This document shows, piece after piece, positions 29,422-35,398 of a stretch of 35,398 nt of DNA (positions within the stretch are counted from its first letter, which is position 1; every line of letters starts with the position of its first letter). A model generated the notes under the pieces. That model had not been told where the DNA came from. It searched no databases and worked only from the letters and a program-made list of their open reading frames with translations. The stretch lies in NCBI GenBank assembly GCA_003222535.1, contig QHWJ01000078.1, positions 1 to 35,398 on the forward strand, read 5' to 3'. Both the position numbers and the translations under genes were made by a program. The DNA comes from Acidobacteriota bacterium. GTDB taxonomy: Bacteria; Acidobacteriota; Vicinamibacteria; Vicinamibacterales; CAVVIG01.

Positions 29422-29521
29422 CCGCGAAAGCCACGAAAGCCACGAAAACACGAAAGCCACGAAACAAAACGATCAGAAATGACGTTTTCGGTGCTTTTCG
29501 TGTATTTCGCGCGTTTCGTCC
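29421..29521. repeat. GCCACGAAA nonamer array followed by inverted TTTCG array
   Basis: The array starts at the last base of the kinase stop codon: GCCGCGAAA, GCCACGAAA, GCCACGAAA, ACACGAAA, GCCACGAAA. From 29482 the reverse type follows (TTTTCGGTG, TTTTCGTGT, ATTTCGCGC, GTTTCGTCC), so the whole could fold back. The last 27 bases match 4408-4434 at about 24 positions. Further degenerate units (TTTTTCGTG, and GCTCTGCGG, TCTTTGCGT) continue to about 29631. Confidence 0.8.
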
Positions 29522-29649
29522 GCAGAAAAGGGGCCGTACCCCTTTTTCGTGCTTTTCGTGCGTTTGAACGCTGAGCTCGCTGAGCCCGCAGAGAATAGGC
29601 TTGCTTTGCGTGCTCTGCGGTCTTTGCGTTGATCGTCTTGTGGATCGTA

Positions 29650-29672
29650 GTGTCCGGGTTCAGCCGGGCCCG
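29650..29672. repeat. Imperfect GTCCGGG...GCCGGGC palindrome
   Basis: GTCCGGG-TTCA-GCCGGGC lies just before the aminotransferase start. It is a diverged copy of the palindrome found inside that gene at 30238. Read as protein it gives VVSGFSR, a string that I associate with dispersed repeats in this bacterial group. Confidence 0.6.
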
Positions 29673-29682
29673 TGCCGTACGC

Positions 29683-31020
29683 ATGACCAACGATGAAATT
29701 TTCGCCGCGCGCCGGCGCCTGATCGGCCGCAACGTGAGCATCGCCTACCGCCGGCCGGTGCACCTCGTCCGCGGCTCGATGCAGTATCTCTTCGACGCGG
29801 ATGGCCGCCGTTATATCGACGGCTACAACAACGTGCCCCACGTCGGCCACTGCCACCCGCGCGTCGTCGATGCCGCGGAACGGCAGATGCGCGCGCTCAA
29901 CACCAACACGCGGTACCTCCACGAGAACCTCGCGCGCTATGCCGCGCGGCTCACGGCGACGCTGCCGGAGCCGCTGCGCGTCTGCTACCTGGTGAGCTCC
30001 GGCAGCGAGGCCAACGAGCTGGCGCTCCGCCTCGCCCGCGCGCATACGCGCCGGCGCGACCTCATCGTGCTCGATGCCGCCTACCACGGGAACACGACGA
30101 CGCTCATCGACATCAGCCCGTATAAGTTCAACGGACCTGGAGGAGCGGGCAGGCCGTCCTGGGTTCACGTGGTGCCGGTGCCCGACGTGTACAGAGGCGC
30201 GTATCGCGGTCAGGCCCGAACTGCGCACAGTAGGTGGGGTCCGGCTTTAGCCGGACCTGGTCTGTCCTCGGATTCGCACGCTGGCGCGAAGTACGCGGAC
30301 GCCGTTGCACGGTCACTCGACGAGATGCGTCGGGCCGGCGCGGCGCCGTGCGGGTTCATCGCGGAAAGCTGTCCCAGCGTCGCGGGGCAGATCGTGTTGC
30401 CGCCCGGGTATCTCGCCGCGGTCTACGGCCACGTGCGCGAGGCGGGCGGTGTGTGCATCGCAGATGAAGTCCAGACCGCGTGCGGCCGGATCGGTTCACA
30501 CTTCTACGGCTTCGAGCCGCAGGACGTGGTGCCCGACATCGTGGTACTGGGCAAGCCGATCGGCAATGGGCATCCAATCGGCGCCGTGGTGACGACAGAG
30601 GAGATTGCCGCGTCGTTCGACAACGGGATGGAGTTCTTCAGCACGTTCGGCGGCAACACGGTGTCGTGCGCGATCGGATTGGCCGTGCTCGACGTGCTCG
30701 AGGACGAACGGCTGCAGGCGCATGCGCAACGGGTGGGTGCGCATCTTCTCGCGCGCCTGCGCGCGATGATCGATCGGAGTCCGCTCATCGGGGATGTGCG
30801 CGGCTCGGGGCTGTTCATCGGCGTCGAGCTGGTGCGCGATCGTGACACGCTCGAGCCGGCGGCAACCGAGGCGTCCGACGTGGTCAACCGTCTGCGCGAC
30901 GAGGGGATTCTCATCGGGACGGACGGTCCGCATCACAACGTCCTCAAGATCCGTCCGCCGATGCCGTTCAACGTTGAGGACGCCGACGTCCTTGCGTCCA
31001 CGCTCGCGTCCGTCATCTAG
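29683..31020 (+). CDS. Class III aminotransferase / PLP phospho-lyase-like enzyme
   Basis: A 445-residue PLP enzyme. Family landmarks are [40 protein letters not shown] and [19 protein letters not shown]. Next are [20 protein letters not shown] (the Asp of IADE binds the pyridine nitrogen), [16 protein letters not shown] (PLP-binding Lys) and [19 protein letters not shown]. This subgroup resembles AGXT2L phospho-lyases, which act on phosphoethanolamine or phosphohydroxylysine; the kinase gene upstream supports that. ATG 29683 ([13 protein letters not shown]) fits the family start. Oddity: about 24 residues between VYRGAYRG and [10 protein letters not shown] ([19 protein letters not shown] and flanks) are encoded by a palindromic repeat inserted in frame. 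Activity may survive if this is a surface loop. Confidence 0.87.
   Translation: MTNDEIFAARRRLIGRNVSIAYRRPVHLVRGSMQYLFDADGRRYIDGYNNVPHVGHCHPRVVDAAERQMRALNTNTRYLHENLARYAARLTATLPEPLRVCYLVSSGSEANELALRLARAHTRRRDLIVLDAAYHGNTTTLIDISPYKFNGPGGAGRPSWVHVVPVPDVYRGAYRGQARTAHSRWGPALAGPGLSSDSHAGAKYADAVARSLDEMRRAGAAPCGFIAESCPSVAGQIVLPPGYLAAVYGHVREAGGVCIADEVQTACGRIGSHFYGFEPQDVVPDIVVLGKPIGNGHPIGAVVTTEEIAASFDNGMEFFSTFGGNTVSCAIGLAVLDVLEDERLQAHAQRVGAHLLARLRAMIDRSPLIGDVRGSGLFIGVELVRDRDTLEPAATEASDVVNRLRDEGILIGTDGPHHNVLKIRPPMPFNVEDADVLASTLASVI
30238..30257. repeat. REP-like palindrome inside the aminotransferase gene
   Basis: A perfect palindrome with 8-base arms, GGTCCGGC and GCCGGACC, around TTTA. It is part of an in-frame insertion of about 72 bases that interrupts an otherwise conserved stretch of the enzyme. 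Confidence 0.85.
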
Positions 31021-31076
31021 AAGCACGATGCGCTCGAGCAGCGCGGCATGCGGTTGCCGCCTCGGCGGAGCGTCAG

Positions 31077-31101
31077 GGCTCGCCTGAAAGGCTCGCCCTC
31101 C
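31077..31101. repeat. 25-base dispersed repeat, copy 2
   Basis: An exact reverse-complement match to 5163-5187. It lies in the 108-base gap between the convergent aminotransferase and Uma2 gene ends. Nothing else is recognised in that gap. Confidence 0.85.
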
Positions 31102-31128
31102 GTCCGGTCGCTTTGTCGTAGTGGTGCG

Positions 31129-31695
31129 CTACTCGAAAATCTCGCGCACCCTGCATCGGAAACCGGGCACGGCGTCGTCGAGATCCAGCGTGTCATTCAC
31201 ACCGAGCGTGAGAGGCGGCGCCCCTCGCCGGTGGGCGCACACCGTTTGTTCATCGGGGTCGACGACCAACACGAGTCCCGTGCCGCAGGCCAGGTACTCA
31301 TCCACTTTCGTGCGAACGTCGGACGGGCGGTCGTCTGGCGACAGCACTTCGACGGCGAGATCGGGCGCGCCATTCCAAAAGCCCTTCGGCAGACCGCCGG
31401 CGGGAATGCGCTCGCGGTTGATGAACGCGATGTCCGGCGCGCGGACGGTATCAGGATTCCGCGCGAGTATGAAGCCCAACTCGGTCGCCACGGCTCCGAT
31501 CCTGGCGGCTTTGACATGCGTCACCAGGAGCGCGATGAATCCCGCCGTCAGACCTCCGTGCACGCCGCCCACCGGGCTCATGCGAAGGATCCGGCCTTCG
31601 ACGAGCTCGTACCGGAAGTCGTCCTCTGGCATCCGTTCGAGGTCTTCGGCCGTGACGAGACGCTTCGAGTTGGGCATGGAATGAAGTTGCTGCAT
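31129..31695 (-). CDS. Uma2-family (DUF820) nuclease-fold protein
   Basis: A 188-residue protein of the PD-(D/E)xK restriction-endonuclease-like Uma2 family, with no firm function. The family signature is clear: LVTAEDLERMPEDDFRYELV, EGRILRMSPVGGVHG, RAPDIAFINRERIP, then PDLAVEVLSPDDRPSDVRTK (acidic and Lys residues of the presumed active site) and EYLACGTGLVLVVDPDEQTV. ATG 31695 is the first start; ATG 31677 (MPNSKRLVTAEDL) fits family N-termini as well, and neither has a good ribosome site. Uma2 genes are often mobile and multicopy. It stands alone, with a palindrome 47 bases upstream. Confidence 0.9.
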   Translation of the reverse strand: MQQLHSMPNSKRLVTAEDLERMPEDDFRYELVEGRILRMSPVGGVHGGLTAGFIALLVTHVKAARIGAVATELGFILARNPDTVRAPDIAFINRERIPAGGLPKGFWNGAPDLAVEVLSPDDRPSDVRTKVDEYLACGTGLVLVVDPDEQTVCAHRRGAPPLTLGVNDTLDLDDAVPGFRCRVREIFE

Positions 31696-31741
31696 GGCAG
31701 TCTAGCATCGTCGTTGCGAGCGGCGTGCCATGCCGATTCCT

Positions 31742-31776
31742 CAATGAATTCATTGTGATCTCAATGTGATCTCATG
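31742..31776. promoter_or_regulatory. Palindrome and direct repeat upstream of the Uma2 gene
   Basis: CAATGAATTCATTG (31742-31755) is a perfect 14-base palindrome. It is followed at once by TGTGATCTCA twice in tandem (about 31755-31774, 12-base period). The site is AT-rich against its surroundings and may be an operator for the Uma2 gene. The remaining DNA up to 32019 shows no gene or clear signal. Confidence 0.35.
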
Positions 31777-32019
31777 CGACTGTTGCAGTCGTGGCGTCAC
31801 CCGCGCGTTCGAGGTACGCAGATACTGACGCTGGGGCCCACGGCGTTCTCGAACGATGCGCCACTCGCCGCTGGCGAGCGGCCTGTCGCCCCTGGTGCCG
31901 TTGATCTTCCTGCTGGCGGTTTCCTCCGGCTCGGCGCTTTTCGCAGTTGCTCTGCGTCGGTCGTCCCACGTTGCTGTCGGAATCGGTCCCGTCTGCCGAA
32001 GTTGCCCCTGACACGCATA

Positions 32020-32922
32020 TCACTCCCGCACGATTCCCGCTTTGTGCAGCACTTCATTCGCGCGCGTCTCGCCGACGGCCGAGAGACCCCAGAGGCCGCG
32101 TCCGGCTCTCGTGAAGAGCCGGCGTGACGGCGGCTTCTTGCGTGCATCGTTGTTGAGATACCCGCGCATACCTGCCGGAAGATTGGTGAGCTGATGCGCG
32201 GCCCTCCCCAGTCTTGACACCGGTTTGATCTGCTCGAAGGCTTTGGAAATCTCGGAGAGATGCCTGGGATCGCGTTGCGTGGCTCTCATAAGGTACATGG
32301 TCACGATGAGGGCATCCTGGGCGGGAGTTCCACTCAGTTTGCGCCGGATCTCGTCGTCGTCCCTGCCCAGGCGCACAGGTTTTGGCACGTGCGTGCGGTC
32401 GGACGGTTCCAGTTCATCGATGCGGATGACCGATGGCCTGGCTAGCGCTGTCTGCAGTTCCCCGAGCAACTGCGGCGTCAGGTTCGTCTCGTCGCCATAG
32501 CGGTCGCTCTCGGTGATCCACGTCGTTGCCAGGACTCGGGGATCTTTGCGCAGGCCTTCAAGATCTGGATAGGAGCTGTATGACGGCTCAACCCGGAACG
32601 TCTGGGGCCACGTGCGGTAGACGACTAGGCGGCCATTGACGGTCCGGTAGATGCGGATTCGGGGAAGTTGTTCCAGGGAGAATCCGGAACTGTCGGCGAC
32701 GAGTTGCCCTTCGAATTCGATGCTGTTGACCATGTTTCCCTCGTTGCCGATTGGCAGCTTGAATTTGCGGCTGCCTTCGTCGGCGCTGGCTTCGAGATGC
32801 CCGAGATGCTGGCGGAGCGCCTGCTCCACCAGCGACGACAGGCCCTGATCGCCTGCAGTCTTCCTGGCGTTCTTCCACAGGCGCCGGTCACGCACATAAA
32901 GAGTGACGTTTGTTTCAGACAT
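32020..32922 (-). CDS. Putative DNA-binding protein with N-terminal ribbon-helix-helix-like and C-terminal winged-helix-like parts
   Basis: A 300-residue protein that I do not recognise as a whole. Residues 1-45 (ETNVTLYVRDRRLWKNARK, then GLSSLVEQALRQHLG) look like a ribbon-helix-helix with a beta strand and two helices, as in EXLDI-type proteins. A middle part has IRIYRTVNGRLVVYRTWPQT. The C-terminal third (DPRHLSEISKAFEQIKP, then FTRAGRGLWGLSAVGE) resembles a winged helix of the kind found at the N-terminus of Mrr-type proteins. The start ATG 32922 lies within an inverted repeat and just after a promoter-like sequence, so autoregulation and a leaderless message are plausible. It is alone on its strand; a stress or defence role is speculative. 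Confidence 0.72.
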   Translation of the reverse strand: MSETNVTLYVRDRRLWKNARKTAGDQGLSSLVEQALRQHLGHLEASADEGSRKFKLPIGNEGNMVNSIEFEGQLVADSSGFSLEQLPRIRIYRTVNGRLVVYRTWPQTFRVEPSYSSYPDLEGLRKDPRVLATTWITESDRYGDETNLTPQLLGELQTALARPSVIRIDELEPSDRTHVPKPVRLGRDDDEIRRKLSGTPAQDALIVTMYLMRATQRDPRHLSEISKAFEQIKPVSRLGRAAHQLTNLPAGMRGYLNNDARKKPPSRRLFTRAGRGLWGLSAVGETRANEVLHKAGIVRE

Positions 32923-32958
32923 ATGTCTATACTACATATCATGGAAACATTACGTCAA
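32921..32958 (-). promoter_or_regulatory. Promoter with overlapping inverted-repeat operator
   Basis: Minus strand: TTGACG (32958-32953), 18 bases, TAGTAT (32934-32929). The inverted repeat ATATGT-7 bases-ACATAT covers 32921-32939, that is, the -10 and the first bases of the start codon. The predicted transcript would begin at or within a few bases of the ATG. A DNA-binding protein bound here would block its own gene. Confidence 0.5.
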
Positions 32959-33213
32959 GCTATCTGCCCGATGCAAGCTGACACGCGAGCCGATAGTCGG
33001 GATTAGTTAGCGGCCTCTCGTCAGGAACAGAAGGGAAGGGATCAGTGCGCCTGTCTGGGCTGCTGCCGGACACTTCAGCGATCCCGCCGACCGGCTCCAA
33101 TTGGATGATCTCCGGGCGGCGACGAGCCGCGCTGACGCGCGACGGCAGGAAGCTCTTTCTACACTGCCATTGCCGCCGATCGCAAGCCGATGGGCTTCGT
33201 TTATACTGCGCAC

Positions 33214-33756
33214 ATGACCGTCACGTGCAAAGAGTCCCTGTGGCCGCGTATGCTTTCGGCGCTCGTGGTGTCCGTGGTGATCGGTGCCGGGTTGCCGATG
33301 GCCGCACGTGCCGGGGCGCAGGCGCCGACTCCGGCTCCGGACCCGTCCGACATCGCCGACGGCATGAGGCTCTATCAGCAAAAGGGCGACTGCCAGGCGT
33401 GCCACGGCTGGGCGGGTGACGGCCGCAAGATGGACAGCCAGATGCCGGACGGTTCGAACCTGCGCGAAACGAGGCTCGACCGCGCCAGGCTGATCATGAC
33501 CATCAAGTGTGGACGGCCGGGAACCGGCATGCCGGCATTCGACAAGTTCGCCTACACCGACGGGCGCTGCTATGGCATGAAGCAGGCCGACCTCAAATCG
33601 CCGATGCCCGATCCGCCGGCGACGCTTCAGCAGCGCGAGATCGAGCGCGTCGCCGATTTTCTGTTTCAGAAAGTGGTCGGCAAAGGGCCGATGGATCGCG
33701 CCAAATGCATCGAATACTGGGGCTCGGAGGTCGAAGCCTGCCGCGAATTCAAATAG
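33214..33756 (+). CDS. Secreted c-type cytochrome
   Basis: A 180-residue periplasmic monohaem cytochrome c. The signal peptide has a charged start (MTVTCKESLWPR) and the core LSALVVSVVIGAGLPMAA, with likely cleavage after ARAG. One haem motif, GDCQACHGWAGDG (CxxCH), lies near residue 60, and GTGMPAF may supply the Met axial ligand. Two further Cys near YTDGRCYG and KCGRPG could form a disulfide. ATG 33214 was chosen because it gives a normal signal peptide; ATG 33190 is in frame, and no clear ribosome site is seen. The gene converges on the quinoprotein gene with a 4-base gap. It may take electrons from that enzyme, although opposite strands mean they are not one operon. Confidence 0.88.
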   Translation: MTVTCKESLWPRMLSALVVSVVIGAGLPMAARAGAQAPTPAPDPSDIADGMRLYQQKGDCQACHGWAGDGRKMDSQMPDGSNLRETRLDRARLIMTIKCGRPGTGMPAFDKFAYTDGRCYGMKQADLKSPMPDPPATLQQREIERVADFLFQKVVGKGPMDRAKCIEYWGSEVEACREFK

Positions 33757-33760
33757 CCCT

Positions 33761-35398
33761 TCAGTTCAGCGCGAACACGAACAGATAGCTCGAATTCTCC
33801 AGCTTGTCGAACTTCACCGGATGCAGGTGTCGGCCGCCCGATTGCACCGCGAGATACTGCTTGGGCCCGATGGCGTAGGTCACCGGCGCGCCCTTCAACG
33901 GCGTGCCGACGTTGAAGCGCCAGAGCTCCTCGAGCGTCTCGTCGTTGTAGGCGACGACCCAGCCATCTTGCAGCGCCGTGAACATCACGCCGCCGGCCGT
34001 GTCCGTCGCCCCCGAGCGAACCTCGATGTCGGTGACAGCTTTGCCGATAATCTTGTGGTTGATCGTGTCGAAGGCCGTGATCGAGCCGTAATAGAGGTCG
34101 CTGTTGTAGGTGCGCTTCTCGCTTTTCTTTTCGTCGATCCCGCCCTGCGGTGAGAGGAACGCGACAGCCGCGCCTGTTTGTGAGAAGCAGCCCTCGATGC
34201 CAACGCCATACGCAATGTTCTTCACGGGGTTGTAGGCGGTCGGCTGGTGCGCGATGCCGCCGTGCCAGGTCGGGCAGGTTCGCTTGAGGCCGTCGCCGCG
34301 CAGCGCCCGCGCCGCGGGGTTGTAGATCTGAACGTCGAGTTTGGGATCGTAGTCGAGCGGCTTGCCGGTCCTGGCATTGAGCCCCTTGGTCCAGTTCAGA
34401 TCGTTGACGTACTGGCCTCCTCTGAGGAATTCGCCGTTGGTGCGATCAATCGAGTAGTAAAACCCGTTGCGCGCGAAATGGCCGACGACCTTGCGGCTTC
34501 GGCCGTTGATCGTCGTGTCGTACAGCATGTGGACGCCGACTTCATCGAAGTCCCAGGAATCGTTCGGCGTGTATTGGAAGTACCACGCCAGCTTGCCGGT
34601 CTCGACGTCCACCGCCACAACCGAGTTGGTGTACAGGTTGTCGCCGGGACGCGCCTGCGGATCGTAAATCGGAACCGGGTTGCCCGTGCCCCAGATGGTG
34701 AGCTTGGTCGCCGGATCGTAGGAGCCTGTCTGCCAGAGGCCGCCGCCGCCGGTTTTCCACGCGTTGTTCGTGTCCTTCCAGGTTTCGCTGCCCGGATCAC
34801 CCGGCTTCGGCACGACGTACCAGCGCCAGAGCTCCTTGCCTGATCGCGCGTCGAGCGCAGCGATCCAGCCACGCGTTTTCGCGTCGCCCGCCCCGTTCGC
34901 GACAATCACTTTCCCTTCAGCGGTAATGGGCGCCGCGTTGAATCGTTCCTTGCTGCCGAATTCGTTGGTGGTCGCCACCATCTTGTCCCAGACGATTTCG
35001 CCGTTATTGCGGTTCACGGCAATCACGCGGCCGTCGGGAAGATTGGCGATCACGAGGTCTTCCCACAACGCGATGCCGCGCGTGCGTGGCAAATTGCCCT
35101 GGTGCTTCACGCCGGGATCGGTCACCCAGACGAAGTCGCCCTTGTTCGGATTGCGGGCGTCGAGCTTATAGATTGTGCCCCAGCCGTCGCTCGTGTACAG
35201 GAAGCCGTTGTCGACGAGCGGATGGATCTCGGCCTCCGGACCGTTCTGTCCCACATCCTGCATGCCGCCCAGCGCCATCGCCCAGACCAGCCGAAGGCTC
35301 TTGACGTTCTCCCGGTTGATCTGGGAGAGCTTCGAGTACCGGGTCGAGCCGTAGTCGCCGTTCATCATCAGCCAGTTTTGAGGCTCATTCTGCGCATT
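33761..35398 (-). CDS. PQQ-dependent alcohol-dehydrogenase-like quinoprotein, 5' end outside window
   Basis: At least 545 residues of an eight-bladed quinoprotein; the frame is open to the window edge (NAQNEPQNWLMMNGDYGSTR), so the signal peptide is missing. Tryptophan-docking-type repeats are seen, for example RGWIAALDARSGKELWRWY and VVAVDVETGKLAWYFQ. PQQ/metal pocket: Asn in WGTGNPVPIYDP, catalytic Asp in NDSWDFDEVG. The DFD pair has the extra Asp that marks lanthanide-dependent enzymes. The Glu that normally precedes the xRG motif is replaced by Asp (NGAGDAKTRGW), and the adjacent Cys pair of methanol dehydrogenases is absent. The periplasmic substrate is probably an alcohol or a related compound, but the group is divergent. 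Confidence 0.88.
   Translation of the reverse strand, partial: NAQNEPQNWLMMNGDYGSTRYSKLSQINRENVKSLRLVWAMALGGMQDVGQNGPEAEIHPLVDNGFLYTSDGWGTIYKLDARNPNKGDFVWVTDPGVKHQGNLPRTRGIALWEDLVIANLPDGRVIAVNRNNGEIVWDKMVATTNEFGSKERFNAAPITAEGKVIVANGAGDAKTRGWIAALDARSGKELWRWYVVPKPGDPGSETWKDTNNAWKTGGGGLWQTGSYDPATKLTIWGTGNPVPIYDPQARPGDNLYTNSVVAVDVETGKLAWYFQYTPNDSWDFDEVGVHMLYDTTINGRSRKVVGHFARNGFYYSIDRTNGEFLRGGQYVNDLNWTKGLNARTGKPLDYDPKLDVQIYNPAARALRGDGLKRTCPTWHGGIAHQPTAYNPVKNIAYGVGIEGCFSQTGAAVAFLSPQGGIDEKKSEKRTYNSDLYYGSITAFDTINHKIIGKAVTDIEVRSGATDTAGGVMFTALQDGWVVAYNDETLEELWRFNVGTPLKGAPVTYAIGPKQYLAVQSGGRHLHPVKFDKLENSSYLFVFALN

Overview
The window looks like a high-GC Acidobacteriota chromosome, probably class Vicinamibacteria or a relative. 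Four things point there: an Oar-type TonB receptor with a carboxypeptidase-regulatory domain, a duplicated MacB/FtsX-type permease of the acidobacterial orphan (ADOP) kind, dispersed palindromes of the GTCCGGC...GCCGGAC type, and gene ends littered with short tandem repeats. Taxonomy is inferred from gene families only. No rRNA, tRNA, CRISPR array or transposase was recognised.

Layout. 1-4.4 kb: the 3' part of a beta-propeller protein, a decayed Ser/Thr kinase N-lobe, and a TonB receptor with a readable promoter. 4.5-7.04 kb (minus strand): a three-gene coupled operon, RimK/MptN-like ATP-grasp ligase, CitG/methylotroph Orf19-like protein and 6-pyruvoyl-tetrahydropterin synthase homologue. 7.2-12.9 kb: a block of unlike genes (GT4 fragment, DUF5666-like fragment, formyl-tetrahydrofolate deformylase PurU, ADOP permease). 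12.9-15.8 kb (minus strand): ftr, an MfnF-like/TIGR03123-type protein and mch. The two minus-strand clusters together form a tetrahydromethanopterin (H4MPT)-linked C1-transfer and cofactor module. A frameshifted copy of the mch 3' end lies directly upstream of the ATP-grasp gene, so the 5.6-kb block between the clusters is bracketed by direct repeats of the mch tail. This suggests that one ancestral operon was split.

15.9-25.4 kb: 2-oxoacid oxidation. An unusually long 1579-residue pyruvate:ferredoxin oxidoreductase is translationally coupled to a YbaK-type deacylase, followed (further upstream on the minus strand) by korB, korA and a small winged-helix protein. This block is bracketed by two same-direction copies of a DUF6282 amidohydrolase-like gene, one a short remnant and one damaged at its 5' end. 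A CBS-domain gene reduced to 47 codons sits next to the pyruvate oxidoreductase.

25.4-31 kb (plus strand): damaged DUF6282 gene, QueA-like fragment, secreted glucose/sorbosone dehydrogenase-like propeller, APH-family kinase and class III aminotransferase. The last two are probably a kinase/PLP phospho-lyase-type pair. 31-35.4 kb: Uma2 nuclease-fold protein, a DNA-binding protein with an inverted repeat over its own promoter and start codon, a secreted cytochrome c, and, convergent to it, a PQQ-dependent alcohol-dehydrogenase-like quinoprotein that runs off the window.

Functionally, periplasmic quinoproteins plus cytochrome c could feed electrons and possibly C1 units. The H4MPT enzymes would carry formyl and methenyl groups, PurU would release formate from folate, and the ferredoxin-linked oxidoreductases would link acetyl-CoA/succinyl-CoA to low-potential electrons. 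The most unusual property of the window is its modularity: gene remnants and at least six short-repeat families mark almost every gene boundary, and two metabolic blocks are each bracketed by direct duplications of a flanking gene.
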